A DNA stretch of 64,000 nucleotides from DATEKX01 sp963726785 (GTDB lineage Bacteria; Acidobacteriota; Blastocatellia; UBA7656), in contig CAVSDJ010000009.1 in NCBI GenBank assembly GCA_963726785.1, positions 186,001 to 250,000 of the forward strand. The letters are read 5' to 3'. Shown here piece by piece: positions 7,838-16,547 of the stretch (position 1 is its first letter; each line of letters opens with the position of its first letter). The position numbers and the translations under genes were made by a program. A model generated the notes under the pieces. That model did no database searches. It saw only the letters and a list, made by a program, of their open reading frames with translations, and had not been told where the DNA came from.

Positions 7838-10474
7838 ATGGACATCAACAGATTCACAGAAAAAGGTGCGGAGGCGATTCGCGCGGCTCAGACTTTGGCG
7901 ACCAGGTACGGCAATCAGCAGATCGAGGTCGAGCACTTGATGCTTGCTTTGCTTGAACAGCAGGGCGGGCTTGTGCCTTCGATACTGATGCGCGCGGGCG
8001 TCAATTTGGAGCCTTTGATGCAAGCAATCGAGCGCGAGGTTAACAAGATGCCGAAAGTCTCAGGCCCTTCCGGGCCTGTAGATCAGGTCTACATCACCGC
8101 TCGGTTGAATAAAATTTTCGTAGCCGCGGAAGATGAAGCCAAGAAGCTCAAAGATGACTACATAAGCGTCGAGCATTTATTGCTTGCAATCATAGAAGAA
8201 AATGGCCCGGCTTCACGCGCCTTGAAGACTGCTGGTGCGACGCTCGACCGGATTCAAAAAGCGCTGGTCGAAATACGCGGCAACCAGCGCATCACTTCAC
8301 AGAATCCTGAAGCGACTTATGCGGCGCTCGAACGCTACGGGCGCGATCTGACGATGGCCGCGTCTCAAGGCAAGCTCGATCCGGTCATCGGTCGCGACGA
8401 CGAAATACGCCGCGTCGTTCAAGTTCTTTCGCGGCGCACGAAAAATAATCCCGTGCTGATAGGCGAGCCGGGCGTCGGCAAGACCGCCATCGTCGAAGGT
8501 CTCGCGCAAAGAATCATTCGAGGCGATGTGCCCGAATCGTTAAAGAACAAGCGAATTGTCGCGCTCGATATGGGCGCTTTAGTCGCGGGCGCAAAATATC
8601 GCGGCGAATTTGAAGAACGGCTCAAAGCCGTGCTTAACGAGATTCAGGCGTCGGCAGGCGAGGTCATTCTCTTCATTGACGAGATGCATACGATAGTCGG
8701 CGCGGGCGCGGCGGAAGGCTCGATGGACGCCTCGAACCTGCTCAAGCCCATGCTTGCGCGCGGCGAGCTTCATTGCATAGGGGCCACTACGCTTGACGAA
8801 TATCGCAAGCACGTCGAAAAAGACGCGGCGCTTGAGCGGCGGTTCCAGCCTGTGCTCGTAAGCCAGCCGACGGTCGAAGACACGATTTCGATTCTGCGCG
8901 GATTGAAAGAACGGTACGAAGTTCATCACGGCGTTCGCATAAAAGATTCTGCGCTCGTATCGGCTGCCGTGCTCTCGCATCGTTACATCTCTGATCGCTT
9001 CCTGCCGGACAAGGCGATTGATCTGGTTGACGAAGCGGCGGCGAAACTCCGCACGGAGATTGACTCGATGCCTGCGGAACTCGATGAAAGCATGCGCCGC
9101 ATTATGCAGCTTGAAATCGAACGCGAGGCGCTCAAGAAAGAGAAAGACGCCGCGTCGAGCCAGCGGCTTGAGAAGCTTGAAAAAGAGCTTGCGAATCTGC
9201 GAGCTAACACCGACCAACTCAAAGCTCAATGGCAGGCCGAAAAAGAGTCCGTTCAAAAGATCCGCGCGATACGCGAAGAGATGGAGCAGACGAAAGTCGA
9301 TATAGAGAAGGCGCAGCGCGAGTATGATCTCAACCGCGCAGCCGAGCTTCAATATGGCAAGCTGACGCAGCTTGAAGCGAAATTGCGCGAGCACGAGGAA
9401 GGGCTTGATAAACAACATTCGCGCGGCAGGCTTCTCAAAGAAGAAGTTGATGAAGAAGACATTGCCGAAGTGGTGAGCCGGTGGACGGGCGTGCCTGTCT
9501 CGAAGCTGCTCGAAGGCGAACTTCAAAAACTGCTCTCGCTTGAAGAGCATCTGCATAAACGTGTGATCGGGCAGGAAGAAGCCGTTAGCGCAGTTTCTGA
9601 TGCTGTGATACGCGCGCGCTCTGGCTTGAAAGACCCGAATCGCCCAATCGGCTCGTTCATTTTTCTCGGGCCTACGGGCGTTGGAAAGACAGAGCTTGCG
9701 CGGGCGCTTGCGGAGTTTCTGTTTGACGACGAGCACGCGATGATCAGAATTGACATGAGTGAGTATCAGGAGAAGCACACGGTCGCGCGATTGATCGGCG
9801 CTCCTCCGGGTTATGTGGGTTACGAGGAAGGCGGACAGCTTTCGGAAGCCGTGCGACGCCGACCTTATTCGGTCGTGCTCTTTGACGAGATCGAAAAAGC
9901 GCACCACGATGTTTTCAACGTGCTGCTTCAGATACTCGATGATGGGCGGCTCACGGATGGGCAGGGCCGCGTGGTGAACTTCAAGAACGCGATCATCATC
10001 ATGACATCGAACATCGGCACTCATCTCATACTTGAGTACAGCGGTCATCTCGAAGGCGAGCAGTACGAGCAGATGAAAGGCGGAGTGTTGGATGCATTGC
10101 GCCGCCACTTCCGACCGGAGTTTCTCAATCGCGTTGACGAGATCATCGTCTTCCACGCGCTGACGGAAGAAGACTTGAAGAAGATCGTTGACATACAGCT
10201 TGAGCGATTGCGCGGGCGACTCATAGAGCGCAGGATCACGCTTGAGCTTTCACCGGAAGCTAAAGCGAAGCTTGCGCGGGCGGGCTATGACCCTGTGTAT
10301 GGGGCGCGCCCCTTGAAGCGCGCCATACAGCGCGAGATAGAGACTCCGCTTTCGCGGGCGATTTTGAAGGGCGATGTGAAAGACAATTCCATCGTGCGGG
10401 CCGAGGTGATGGACGGCGATATAATGTTTTCAAATCAGCCGCTCGCCGCTGAAACGGCAGGCGGCGGACAGTAG
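7838..10474 (+). CDS. clpB: ATP-dependent disaggregase ClpB
   Basis: An 878-residue hexameric AAA+ unfoldase that, with DnaK/DnaJ/GrpE, extracts polypeptides from aggregates. The domain order is canonical: Clp_N repeat (1-145), NBD1 with GEPGVGKT at about 208, the long coiled-coil M-domain (about 400-525) that distinguishes ClpB from ClpA/ClpC, NBD2 with GPTGVGKT at about 610 and pore loop GYVGYEEGG, then the C-terminal D2-small domain. A GGAGG site lies 12 bases before the ATG. Full length and intact, unlike many genes in this window. Location directly behind dnaJ indicates shared heat-shock expression. Confidence 0.97.
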   Translation: MDINRFTEKGAEAIRAAQTLATRYGNQQIEVEHLMLALLEQQGGLVPSILMRAGVNLEPLMQAIEREVNKMPKVSGPSGPVDQVYITARLNKIFVAAEDEAKKLKDDYISVEHLLLAIIEENGPASRALKTAGATLDRIQKALVEIRGNQRITSQNPEATYAALERYGRDLTMAASQGKLDPVIGRDDEIRRVVQVLSRRTKNNPVLIGEPGVGKTAIVEGLAQRIIRGDVPESLKNKRIVALDMGALVAGAKYRGEFEERLKAVLNEIQASAGEVILFIDEMHTIVGAGAAEGSMDASNLLKPMLARGELHCIGATTLDEYRKHVEKDAALERRFQPVLVSQPTVEDTISILRGLKERYEVHHGVRIKDSALVSAAVLSHRYISDRFLPDKAIDLVDEAAAKLRTEIDSMPAELDESMRRIMQLEIEREALKKEKDAASSQRLEKLEKELANLRANTDQLKAQWQAEKESVQKIRAIREEMEQTKVDIEKAQREYDLNRAAELQYGKLTQLEAKLREHEEGLDKQHSRGRLLKEEVDEEDIAEVVSRWTGVPVSKLLEGELQKLLSLEEHLHKRVIGQEEAVSAVSDAVIRARSGLKDPNRPIGSFIFLGPTGVGKTELARALAEFLFDDEHAMIRIDMSEYQEKHTVARLIGAPPGYVGYEEGGQLSEAVRRRPYSVVLFDEIEKAHHDVFNVLLQILDDGRLTDGQGRVVNFKNAIIIMTSNIGTHLILEYSGHLEGEQYEQMKGGVLDALRRHFRPEFLNRVDEIIVFHALTEEDLKKIVDIQLERLRGRLIERRITLELSPEAKAKLARAGYDPVYGARPLKRAIQREIETPLSRAILKGDVKDNSIVRAEVMDGDIMFSNQPLAAETAGGGQ

Positions 10475-10477
10475 GCA

Positions 10478-10545
10478 ATCAGTAATTTGAGATTTCAGAT
10501 TTGAGATTTCAAATTGACTGGCAACTGACAACTGATAACTGATTC
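10478..10545. repeat. palindromic intergenic element, family D copy 1
   Basis: The clpB-clpP gap begins AATCAGTAATTTGAG and ends ACTGATAACTGATT, complementary outer ends. An inner palindrome has AATTTGA / TTCAAATT arms and contains two GAGATTTCA words. The word TGGCAACTGACAACT recurs inverted in the gap at 11633-11700. Confidence 0.65.
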
Positions 10546-10643
10546 GTGTTATCATGCGAGTACGCACAAACCGCGCATTGGACGCTTACCTTCAAGATGG
10601 GAGTCCATGCTCGCCGGAAGAATTGTTTTCATATCGGAGGACT

Positions 10644-11270
10644 ATGGCATTAGTACCGACAGTCGTTGAATCAACAAGCAGAGGCGAGCGGCACTACGAT
10701 ATTTATTCGAGGCTGCTCAAAGAACACATTCTTTTTATCGGCACGCCAATAGTCGAAGAGGTGGCAAACCTGGTGGTGGCCGAATTGCTCTACCTCGAAT
10801 CGGAAGACCCGGATCGGGAGATTTCGGTTTACATTAACAGTCCCGGCGGCTCAATTACGGCAGGGCTTGCCATCTACGATACGATGCGTTTTATCAAGCC
10901 CGACGTGGTGACCATCTGCATGGGACAAGCGGCTTCTATGGCCGCCGTGCTGCTTGCGGCGGGCACGAAAGGGAAACGCTTCTCACTTCCGAATTCGAGG
11001 ATACTGATTCATCAGCCCTCGATGGGAGGAATCGAGGGGCAAGCAACCGACGTGAAGATTTACGCCGAAGAGATGCTGAGGATGCGCAAACTGGTATCGC
11101 AGATTCTTGCGGATGCGACGGGCCAGTCTTTCGACAAGATTGACACGGACGTGGAGCGCGATTTCATCCTCAGCCCACGGCAGGCACTCGAATACGGGAT
11201 CATTGATAGCGTTCTCACTTCTCGCGAACAGGAAGCGAAAGTCGAGACGCTGGTAAAAGCAGGCGCATAA
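10644..11270 (+). CDS. clpP: ATP-dependent Clp protease proteolytic subunit
   Basis: A self-compartmentalising serine protease whose 14-mer degrades proteins fed by Clp ATPases. The catalytic triad is Ser98 (GQAASMAAV), His123 (LIHQPSMGG) and Asp173 (ERDFILSP). I start at the ATG at 10644 because CGGAGG lies four bases upstream and the protein then begins MALVPTVVE, giving the usual 208 residues; a longer in-frame reading from 10554 adds sequence unlike ClpP. No clpX follows, which is unusual. Instead its stop overlaps the start of a small heat-shock protein (TAATG). Confidence 0.96.
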   Translation: MALVPTVVESTSRGERHYDIYSRLLKEHILFIGTPIVEEVANLVVAELLYLESEDPDREISVYINSPGGSITAGLAIYDTMRFIKPDVVTICMGQAASMAAVLLAAGTKGKRFSLPNSRILIHQPSMGGIEGQATDVKIYAEEMLRMRKLVSQILADATGQSFDKIDTDVERDFILSPRQALEYGIIDSVLTSREQEAKVETLVKAGA

Positions 11271-11632
11271 TGGCAAAGACCGGAAAGATATTTATAGAGC
11301 GAATTCGTGACGAAGCATATCGTCGCCCGAGCGGCCCACTGTGGCAACCATCGGTTGACATCTATCGAACACCCGAAGGCTGGAAGATTAAATTCGATCT
11401 GGCGGGCGTCAAGACGGAAGATGTCCAGGTTCTTGTCGCGGATGACAAGCTGATCGTGCGCGGAGTTCGTCGTGATTCTGTCATGACGGAAGGGTGGAGC
11501 TACTATCAGCTCGAAATCACTTACAGCCGATTCGAGCGCGTCATAAAAATTCCTTGCGACCTCTCGCAGTCAGAGATGCGCATCGAATGTATTGATGGGT
11601 GGCTCATACTTCACGTGGATTGCAACGGATAG
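11270..11632 (+). CDS. small heat-shock protein (Hsp20/alpha-crystallin)
   Basis: A 120-residue holdase chaperone. The alpha-crystallin core is recognisable from VDIYRTPEGWKIKFDLAG through DDKLIVRGVRRD and ends with MRIECIDGWLILHVDC. The ATG overlaps the clpP stop as TAATG, so its translation is probably coupled to ClpP. The C-terminal IxI anchoring motif used for oligomer assembly in many sHSPs is not present, so oligomers may be small. Part of the dnaJ-clpB-clpP-hsp20-lon group. Confidence 0.86.
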   Translation: MAKTGKIFIERIRDEAYRRPSGPLWQPSVDIYRTPEGWKIKFDLAGVKTEDVQVLVADDKLIVRGVRRDSVMTEGWSYYQLEITYSRFERVIKIPCDLSQSEMRIECIDGWLILHVDCNG

Positions 11633-11700
11633 TTGTTAGTTGTCCGCTGTCAGTTGCCATAGACTCAGTAACTAATATTGGCAACGGGCGACTGAATTCA
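11633..11700. repeat. palindromic intergenic element, family D copy 2
   Basis: The gap between hsp20 and lon carries AGTTGTTAGTTGTC, CTGTCAGTTGCCA and TTGGCAAC, the same word set found inverted at 10522-10540. The arms are weaker than in other families here. Confidence 0.5.
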
Positions 11701-11713
11701 GAGGAACAAACGA

Positions 11714-14158
11714 ATGGCACAGAACATAACACAAGAACAAGAACCGAAAACATTGGAACTGCCGATAATGCCGCTTAGAAATACTGTCGTGTTTCCATCG
11801 GGCATATCTCCTTTGACAGTCGGGCGACCGCTTTCGCTCGCAGCAGCGGAAGCCGCGCTCGCTACGGAAGAGAAAATCCTTGGCGTGATCGCGCAGCGCG
11901 AAGATCAGGATGTCGAGCCTACGCCCGCAAACCTTTATCAGATCGGCACGCTCGTAGTCATAAATAGGATGATGCGTTCGCCGGGCGCAGAAGACGTGCT
12001 TCACCTCATAGTGCAAGGGCAGGAGCGATTTCGAGTCATAGGCTTCACAGAGCAGACGCCTTACCTGAAAGCGCGAGTCGAGATTTTGCCTGAGCCTGTC
12101 CGCGAGCCGACGCCGGAAGTCGAAGCGCTCCAGCGCAACATACAGGCGCTCGTCCAAAAGGCGCTCACGCTGTTGCCTAATGTTCCGCCCGAAGTCCGTA
12201 ACATCATCGTTCAGGCGGACGACGCGGTGCGACTGGCTTACTTCCTCGGCTCTATGCTCGACCTGGATGTCAATCAAGAGCAGGCGCTGCTTGAAGCCAA
12301 CACGGAAGGCGAGTTGCTCAGATTGATGCACACGTATCTGACGCGCGAAGTCGAGGTGCTTGAGATAAGAAGCAAGATATCGAACCAGGCGCAGGAAGAA
12401 CTGGGCAAAGCCCAGCGCGATTACATATTGCGCGAGCAGATGAAACAGATTCAAAAAGAGCTTGGCGAGACCGAGCCTGAACAGGCCGAGGCCGCGCTGC
12501 TTCGCGAGCGGCTCGAAAAGACAGACCTGCCCGAAGATGTTCGCACGGAGGCAGAGCGCGAATTGCGCCGCCTTGAGCGGTTGCCCGCAGCCGCGCCCGA
12601 TTATCATGTTATTCGCACTTATCTGGAGTGGATCATCGAACTTCCGTGGAATAAGAGCACCGATGACAGCCTTGATTTGAACAACGCTCGCGCTGTGCTT
12701 GACGAAGATCATTATGATCTCGACGACATCAAAGAGCGGATACTCGAACACCTGGCTGTGATAAAGCTCAACCCGAAGACGAAAGCGCCGATACTGTGTT
12801 TCGTCGGCCCGCCCGGCGTCGGCAAAACAAGCCTCGGCCAATCAATCGGAAGAGCGATGGGTCGCAAGTTCGAGCGAATGTCACTGGGCGGCGTGCGAGA
12901 CGAGGCAGAGCTTCGCGGGCATCGCCGCACCTACATAGGCGCGTTGCCCGGAAGAATCATTCAGGCGTTGCGCCGCGCAGGCGTGAACAATCCTGTGATG
13001 ATGCTGGACGAAGTGGACAAGCTCGGCGCGGATTTCAGAGGCGATCCGTCATCTGCGCTTCTTGAGATACTCGACCCGGCGCAGAACTTCTCGTTTCGCG
13101 ATCATTATATTGATCTGCCGTTCGATCTTTCGAAGGTGTTTTTCATAGCGACTGCGAACTCGCTTGCGCCGATACCTCCCGCGTTGCGCGACCGCATGGA
13201 GATAATCCAGTTGTCGGGCTACAGCGAAGAGGAGAAGCTTCACATAGCGAAGCGTTATCTTGCGCCGCGCCAGATCAGAGAAGCAGGGCTTAGCGAAGAG
13301 CAGCTTCAAATCACGGACGAGGCGATACAGGCGATAATCAGCCGCTACACGCGCGAGGCCGGTGTGCGCCAGCTTGAGCGCACCATCGGGCGGCTTGCTC
13401 GCAAGATAGCATTGAAGGTTGCGCGCGGCGAAGGCGACGTGTTCACGATCACGCCGGACGATCTGGAAGACTTTCTCGGCCACGAGCGATTCTTCCACGA
13501 GATGGCGCGCGAGGTATTGCCTCCGGGCGTTGCAACAGGGCTTGCGGTGACAGAGATGGGCGGGGAAGTTCTGTTCATCGAAGCGACGCTTTTGCCCGGC
13601 TCGAAAGGGCTCACGCTCACTGGCCAGCTTGGCGAAGTGATGCAGGAGTCGGCGCGTGCGGCGCATAGCTTTTTGTGGTCGCACAGCGAAGGGCTGGGCA
13701 TAGATTGCAAATCAGTGTTCGACAAAAACGGCGTGCACGTTCACGTTCCTGCGGGTGCGATTCCGAAAGACGGCCCGTCGGCTGGCGTGGCAATTATTTC
13801 GGCGCTCGCGTCGTTGTGCGCAGATCGCCCTGTGCGAAGCGATACGGCGATGACGGGCGAGATCACGTTGAGCGGTCTCGTGTTTCCGGTCGGCGGAATC
13901 AAAGGCAAAGTGCTCGCGGCGCGGCGCGCAGGAATGAAGCGAGTCGTTTTGCCAAAGCGAAACGAGCCGGATTTGAAAGACGTGCCCGAAGAAGCGTTGC
14001 GCGACCTTGAGATAGTATTCGTCGAGCGAGTTGATCAACTGCTGCCTCTGACGCTCGTGCCTGCAAACGAACCAGTTGCTGAAAAGCCTGCTCTCGAAGA
14101 GGAAAGGATGCCAGCAACGACCGAAGCGAGTTTCGAGAGCGGAGAGGCGCACGCTTGA
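11714..14158 (+). CDS. lon: ATP-dependent endopeptidase La (Lon)
   Basis: An 814-residue homohexameric AAA+ protease that degrades misfolded and selected regulatory proteins. The N-terminal substrate-binding LON domain spans about 15-215, starting LPIMPLRNTVVFP. The Walker A motif GPPGVGKTS is at about 364. The proteolytic Ser-Lys dyad is visible as Ser689 (DGPSAGVA) and Lys732 (GGIKGKVLAA). The tail after about 780 is acidic and low in conservation. An AGAGGAA site precedes the ATG. A clear terminator follows at 14192-14224, closing the proteostasis cluster. Confidence 0.97.
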   Translation: MAQNITQEQEPKTLELPIMPLRNTVVFPSGISPLTVGRPLSLAAAEAALATEEKILGVIAQREDQDVEPTPANLYQIGTLVVINRMMRSPGAEDVLHLIVQGQERFRVIGFTEQTPYLKARVEILPEPVREPTPEVEALQRNIQALVQKALTLLPNVPPEVRNIIVQADDAVRLAYFLGSMLDLDVNQEQALLEANTEGELLRLMHTYLTREVEVLEIRSKISNQAQEELGKAQRDYILREQMKQIQKELGETEPEQAEAALLRERLEKTDLPEDVRTEAERELRRLERLPAAAPDYHVIRTYLEWIIELPWNKSTDDSLDLNNARAVLDEDHYDLDDIKERILEHLAVIKLNPKTKAPILCFVGPPGVGKTSLGQSIGRAMGRKFERMSLGGVRDEAELRGHRRTYIGALPGRIIQALRRAGVNNPVMMLDEVDKLGADFRGDPSSALLEILDPAQNFSFRDHYIDLPFDLSKVFFIATANSLAPIPPALRDRMEIIQLSGYSEEEKLHIAKRYLAPRQIREAGLSEEQLQITDEAIQAIISRYTREAGVRQLERTIGRLARKIALKVARGEGDVFTITPDDLEDFLGHERFFHEMAREVLPPGVATGLAVTEMGGEVLFIEATLLPGSKGLTLTGQLGEVMQESARAAHSFLWSHSEGLGIDCKSVFDKNGVHVHVPAGAIPKDGPSAGVAIISALASLCADRPVRSDTAMTGEITLSGLVFPVGGIKGKVLAARRAGMKRVVLPKRNEPDLKDVPEEALRDLEIVFVERVDQLLPLTLVPANEPVAEKPALEEERMPATTEASFESGEAHA

Positions 14159-14191
14159 TCAAATAACAACACGCGAAAGCGCGCATTAAGG

Positions 14192-14224
14192 AAGGGGAGA
14201 CAGTCACGGCTGTTTCCCCTTTTG
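14192..14224 (+). terminator. rho-independent terminator after lon
   Basis: AAGGGGAGACAG and CTGTTTCCCCTT form a 12-bp stem with one G-T pair around a six-base loop, followed by TTTT. It lies 34 bases past the lon stop. The remainder of 14225-14564 holds the family B repeat and no supported gene. Confidence 0.85.
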
Positions 14225-14357
14225 CTATTCAGGACTATGCGAACGTGCTCGACAGCCTCAGCTTTTTAAGCAAGGCCGGGCAGTATGACGTAGTGGTGCT
14301 GTTCATCTTGAGTCCAGGGGCTATACATTCTCTTTAGTTCTGTGAAAAAGAAGCCTA

Positions 14358-14451
14358 TTCACCGCAGAGACGCAGAGGACGCAGATATTACGCAGAGAAA
14401 TACTATTAACTCTCTGCGCCGCCTCTGCGCTCTCTGCGTCTCTGCGGTGAA
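14358..14451. repeat. dispersed palindromic element, family B copy 1
   Basis: A 94-bp inverted repeat. The outer 20 bases TTCACCGCAGAGACGCAGAG are perfectly mirrored on the right, and the arms then continue as degenerate runs of the word GCAGAG. Other copies are at 24200-24320, 42404-42520 and 57832-57954. Confidence 0.92.
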
Positions 14452-14564
14452 TTCTTTATCCCCACATACGGGGCTTGCCTGTCGGCCTGTGTGCCGCTAC
14501 AGTTTCTAAACGAGCAGTAAACGTGCTCGGTCATTTTCCCTGACAAGATTCGAGGTAATCATTC

Positions 14565-14848
14565 ATGCAGATGCCACGCACCATTGGCGAATTGAAATCA
14601 TCCGAATTTAATGAAGCCCGCTTGCTCGGTTCTTCGATAAAAGACGAGATGCGCAGGAACCTGCTTGGCAAGCTCGAACGAGGCGAGAACGCATTTCCGG
14701 GCATAATAGGCTACGACGACACGGTAATCCCTCAGATCGTCAACGCGATTCTTTCGCGCCACAACTTCATACTGCTGGGGCTTCGCGGTCAGGCCAAGAG
14801 CCGCATACTGCGCGAGCTTACGAACCTGCTCGACGAACGAGTCCCGCA
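14565..14848 (+). CDS. MoxR/Mg-chelatase-like AAA+ ATPase, 5' part (frameshifted)
   Basis: The N-terminal part of an AAA+ ATPase of the MoxR/ChlI type. The Walker A loop GLRGQAKS lies at about residues 72-79, within AILSRHNFILLGLRG. The frame departs from the family after LLDERVP (about 14846) and stops at 14909. The following frame continues IEGCEINDNPYAPIC, so one base is missing near 14846-14849. Repaired, the gene spans 14565-16033 and encodes 489 residues. MoxR ATPases act as chaperone-like remodelers with VWA partners, and such a partner lies two genes downstream. Confidence 0.82.
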
Positions 14849-16033
14849 ATCGAAGGCTGCGAAATCAATGACAATCCTTACGCGCCGATCTGCAAGGCTT
14901 GTCGTTTGACGATAGAAGAGCACGGCGACCAGACGCCCGTGACTTTCATCCCGCGCTCGACGCGTTACGTCGAGAAACTGGCGACGCCCGATGTGACGAT
15001 AGCCGATCTGATCGGCGACCTCGACCCCATCAAAGCCGCGCGCGGCGGACATCTTCTTTCAGACGAGTTGACCATTCATTACGGGTTGCTGCCGCGAGCC
15101 AATCGCGGCATATTCGCGATCAATGAATTGCCGGACCTCGCGAGCAAAGTGCAGGTGGGCCTGTTCAACATCATGCAGGAAGGCGACGTTCAAATTAAGG
15201 GTTACCCGATACGAATGCCGCTCGACGTGGTGCTGGTCTTTTCAGCGAACCCCGAAGATTACACTGCGCGCGGCAAGATCATCACCCCGCTGAAAGATCG
15301 CATAGGCTCAGAGATAACGACGCACTATCCGGCGACTGTTGAAGAAGGTGTCGAGATAACGAAGCAGGAATCATGGACGCGCCGCGACGGGCAAGCTCTG
15401 GCCGTGCCTGAGTTCATACTGCGCGCAGTCGAGCAGATAGCATTCGAAGCGCGCGGCGATCAGCGTGTAGACAAGCGATCAGGCGTGAGCCAGCGGCTCT
15501 CGATCTCTGTAATCGAAAATGCATTATCGAACGCCGAGCGCCGCCGTCTTCTGACGCGCGAAGAAATAGCAGTCCCGCGCATCAGTGACATTTATGCCGC
15601 ATTGCCTTCGATCACGGGCAAGCTCGAACTGGAATACGAAGGCGAGCAGCGCGGCGCGGCAAACGTAGCGCGCGACCTTGTGCGCGCGGCTGCCGGAAAA
15701 ACATTTGAAGCCTATTTCGGCCACATAGATTGTTCAGGCGTAATCCAGTGGTTCGACGATGGCGGCGCGCTTCGCATAAGCGACACAGACAGCGCAGAGC
15801 TTTGCCTTAAAAGCTTTCGCCGCGTGAGCGGGCTGATTGATGCCGCCATTGAGTCGGGGCTGGCCGACAAATCGCAACCGGGAGTTCTTGTTGCTGCGTG
15901 CGAGTTGATACTGGAAGGCTTGCACGCGCAGAAGAAGATCAGTCGCAGCGAAGAGCGCGGCTATTCGGCTGCAAAGCCTGAACCTCGCGAATACGGATAC
16001 GAAAGTTTCAGCAGGTCGAGAAAAATAAATTAG
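14849..16033 (+). CDS. MoxR/Mg-chelatase-like AAA+ ATPase, 3' part (frameshifted)
   Basis: Continues the gene begun at 14565. It carries a four-Cys-containing insert (IEGCEINDNPYAPICKAC), the segment LLPRANRGIFAINELPDL that holds the Walker B-like acidic residues, sensor region VVLVFSANPEDYT and the AAA lid helices with RSGVSQRLS. The conserved GGHLLSDEL and HYGLLPRANRG blocks match Mg-chelatase subunit I-like ATPases of unknown substrate. It ends 29 bases before the ferritin gene, consistent with an operon. Without the upstream fragment it would lack the P-loop. Confidence 0.82.
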   Translation: MEGCEINDNPYAPICKACRLTIEEHGDQTPVTFIPRSTRYVEKLATPDVTIADLIGDLDPIKAARGGHLLSDELTIHYGLLPRANRGIFAINELPDLASKVQVGLFNIMQEGDVQIKGYPIRMPLDVVLVFSANPEDYTARGKIITPLKDRIGSEITTHYPATVEEGVEITKQESWTRRDGQALAVPEFILRAVEQIAFEARGDQRVDKRSGVSQRLSISVIENALSNAERRRLLTREEIAVPRISDIYAALPSITGKLELEYEGEQRGAANVARDLVRAAAGKTFEAYFGHIDCSGVIQWFDDGGALRISDTDSAELCLKSFRRVSGLIDAAIESGLADKSQPGVLVAACELILEGLHAQKKISRSEERGYSAAKPEPREYGYESFSRSRKIN

Positions 16034-16062
16034 CTCGTTTAGAAAGAAAGGAACTCGAAAGC

Positions 16063-16480
16063 ATGGGTATTGCCTGGCACGCACCTTATGAGCTGTTGAA
16101 ACCGGAGACTCGCGACATGTCTCGCGCGATACATTCGCTGATGGAAGAGCTTGAAGCGATAGACTGGTATGGGCAACGGATGGATGTCACGGACGACGAT
16201 GATCTTGCGCCGGACGCTCGAACACAATCGCGACGAAGAGAAAGAGCACGCGGCTATGGTGTTGGAGTGGATTCGCCGCCGCGACCCGAAATTCGACGAG
16301 CACCTGCGGACATATCTCTTCACGTCCGGCGATGTGCTCGCAATCGAAGAAGGCGCTGATTCGGGCGCTGCGGCGGAACCCAAGCCAGCCGCTCCGCACA
16401 TGCCTACAACCGAAGCGGGTCACACCACACGGGAAACTTTGCAAAGTTTCACCGTCGGCAGCCTTAGACCAAGGAAATGA
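16063..16480 (+). CDS. encapsulated ferritin-like protein (EncFtn) with encapsulin-targeting tail; frameshifted
   Basis: EncFtn proteins oxidise Fe(II) inside encapsulin nanocompartments. The two-helix core matches Rhodospirillum rubrum EncFtn almost residue for residue: MEELEAIDWYGQR, then HNRDEEKEHAAM and LRTYLFT. The metal ligands are conserved as Glu29, Glu59 and His62, with Trp35/Tyr36. The last ten residues FTVGSLRPRK match the cargo-loading consensus LTVGSLRR. The frame breaks near 16200-16207; removing one base there (for example a T of CTTG) gives exactly 139 codons and aligns the helices. AAAGGA precedes the start. No encapsulin shell gene is present in the window, so the shell would have to be supplied in trans. 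The TGA stop lies in repeat C. Confidence 0.88.
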
Positions 16481-16536
16481 TGAATGATGAATGATGAGTT
16501 TTTCTGTTCATCGCTCATCATTCATCATTCATCGTT
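16476..16536. repeat. palindromic element, family C copy 1
   Basis: Two 23-base arms (16476-16498 and 16514-16536) made of the repeated word GATGAAT pair with one mismatch around a 15-base loop containing a six-T run. The EncFtn stop codon (16478-16480) is inside the left arm. Related words occur nested inside the element at 57832-57954. Confidence 0.85.
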
Positions 16537-16547
16537 CAAAATTAATT

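Noticed and set aside
8579..10156. A 525-residue open frame antisense to clpB
   Set aside because: Long only because the GC-rich sense codons leave few antisense stops; composition is Arg/Phe/His-rich with no recognisable domain, and clpB is intact on the other strand.
11672..12841. A 389-residue open frame antisense to lon
   Set aside because: Same reason: shadow of a conserved gene, no ribosome-binding site or domain.
14225..14340. Short open stretch (ANVLDSLSFLSKAGQYDVVV) after the lon terminator
   Set aside because: No start with a ribosome-binding site and no similarity I recognise; may be a relic but cannot be supported.
14358..14451. Family B repeats considered as a CRISPR array
   Set aside because: Arms are inverted, not direct repeats with unique spacers, and copies are isolated, kilobases apart; no cas genes.
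16412..16480. TEAGHTTR in the EncFtn tail compared with the SVTEHTTR motif of the zinc-ribbon proteins
   Set aside because: Two extra residues and no shared flanks; the EncFtn match is probably chance, and its tail is better explained by the cargo-loading peptide.
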